Of a DNA stretch of 64,000 nucleotides, positions 63,392 through 64,000 are shown in pieces. Position numbers and translations under genes: made by a program. The stretch is from Sulfuritalea sp. GTDB taxonomy: Bacteria > Pseudomonadota > Gammaproteobacteria > Burkholderiales > Rhodocyclaceae. Position 1 is the first letter of the stretch; the number at the start of each line of letters is the position of its first letter. The stretch is from positions 52,555 through 116,554 of the forward strand of contig JADJVS010000001.1 in NCBI GenBank assembly GCA_016710465.1, read 5' to 3'. The notes under the pieces are model-generated. The model was not told the DNA's origin, made no database searches, and was given only the letters and a program-made list of their open reading frames with translations.

Positions 63392-64000
63392 GTGGCGGGG
63401 ATCATCAGCCGCCGCGACCTCGAATTCCAGCTCTTCGAAGTCCTCGACGCCAAGGCCCTGACTCCACGCCCGCGCTACGCCGAACACAGCAGGGAAACAT
63501 TCCTCGCCGTGCTCGACACGGCCGAGGCGATGGCCGAAGAGAAGTTCGCGCCGCACAACCGCAAGGCCGACGAGCACGAACCCAGCTTCGACGGCACGCA
63601 CGTGAGCATGATTCCGGAGGTCAAGGAAGCGCTGAAGGCCTTCTGCGACGCCGGCTTCATCGCCGCCGCCCACGACTTCGAACGTGGCGGCATGCAGTTG
63701 CCGGTGCTGCTGACTCAGGCGGCGTTTTCGCTGTTCACCGGCGCCAACGTCGGCACCGCCGCCTACCCATTCCTCACCATCGCCAACGCCAACGTCATCG
63801 AGCGCTTCGGCAGCGCGGCGCAGCACCGGAAGTATCTTGAGCCGCTGCTCGCCGGCCGCTTCTTCGGCACCATGGCGCTGACCGAGCCGCAGGCCGGCTC
63901 CAGCCTGTCGGACCTGACCACCAGCGCCACGCCCAACGCGGATGGCACGTAATTCGATAGTCGGCAACAAGATCTTCATTTCCGCCGGCGACCACGAACT
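63392..64000 (+). pseudogene. Acyl-CoA dehydrogenase 3, partial and frameshifted
   Basis: GTG 63392 opens MAGIISRRDLEFQLFEVLDAKALTPRPRYAEHSRETF, the N-terminus of the long DUF-extended acyl-CoA dehydrogenase group. It continues through FAPHNRKADEHEPSFDG and FFGTMALTEPQAGSSLSDL. At about 63947-63950 the frame is lost (TAA at 63950); with one base change it continues SIVGNKIFISAGDHE to the window edge. It is the third acyl-CoA dehydrogenase in a row; the rest lies outside. No ribosome site is visible before the GTG, so the start is uncertain. Confidence 0.75.

Noticed and set aside
62480..63952. Natural fusion of two acyl-CoA dehydrogenases
   Set aside because: The single frame arises from a likely shift near 63365-63368; the expected stop of the first (63387-63389) and a GTG start of the second (63392) are both present at the join.

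Overview
The window looks like a high-GC betaproteobacterial chromosome, most likely Rhodocyclales or a relative. The evidence is EarP-type EF-P modification (earP-efp), the order iscR-iscS-iscU-iscA-hscB-hscA-fdx-iscX next to cysE, the conserved run uvrC-pgsA-tRNA(Gly, Cys, Leu), and DUF1178, TRAP and acyl-CoA dehydrogenase genes typical of that group. The assignment rests on gene content and order only; no database search was possible.

Layout. 1-1629 is the 3' part of typA/bipA. 1885-9953 is a tight eight-gene accessory operon: a FabZ-like dehydratase, a thiamine-diphosphate carboligase, a NeuB-family PEP condensing enzyme, a NeuD-like acetyltransferase, an acyl carrier protein, an acyl-AMP ligase, a LuxE-like acyl transferase/synthetase and a LuxC-like acyl reductase. 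It has no luciferase, CMP-sugar synthetase or glycosyltransferase and is the best candidate here for an undescribed pathway. 10060-18952 on the minus strand holds tpx, tatD, the whole ISC iron-sulfur operon (with a second cysteine desulfurase) and cysE. A promoter and a type-1 IscR operator can be read directly upstream of iscR.

19031-32047 is mostly housekeeping: trmJ, suhB, mutS, a periplasmic phosphoesterase, a response-regulator adenylate cyclase, a cyclic-nucleotide-binding protein, three tRNAs behind a consensus promoter, pgsA, uvrC, a type-5 uracil-DNA glycosylase, earP and efp. 32099-38892 carries an M20 amidohydrolase, an unknown alanine-rich protein, dinB, a diguanylate cyclase, a glutamate dehydrogenase and a MarR-like regulator. 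39016-44283 joins a DctPQM TRAP transporter to the PxpBCA 5-oxoprolinase, suggesting import and hydrolysis of 5-oxoproline or a related acid. 44300-51356 has nnr, a DMT transporter, a glutamate-synthase-like gene, nadC, tRNA-Ser, a phosphatase, a MaoC hydratase, tRNA-Arg and two small genes.

51418-54877 is a mobile region: a group II intron with a broken maturase inserted just behind a hairpin next to tRNA-His, then an IS256-family element with a 9-bp target duplication. 54888-60738 on the minus strand encodes a Tat-exported DMSO-reductase-family molybdoenzyme, its FeS subunit, a pentaheme cytochrome c, a TorD chaperone, a small periplasmic protein, and a striking methionine-rich repeat protein with its own promoter and terminator. 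61053-64000 holds three consecutive acyl-CoA dehydrogenase genes, all frameshifted.

Only the last third of the window (from 43.4 kb on) contains frameshifted genes. About thirteen single-base shifts are visible. They leave otherwise well-conserved reading frames and no premature stops within the correct frame, so local sequence or assembly error is more likely than old decay, though this cannot be settled here.
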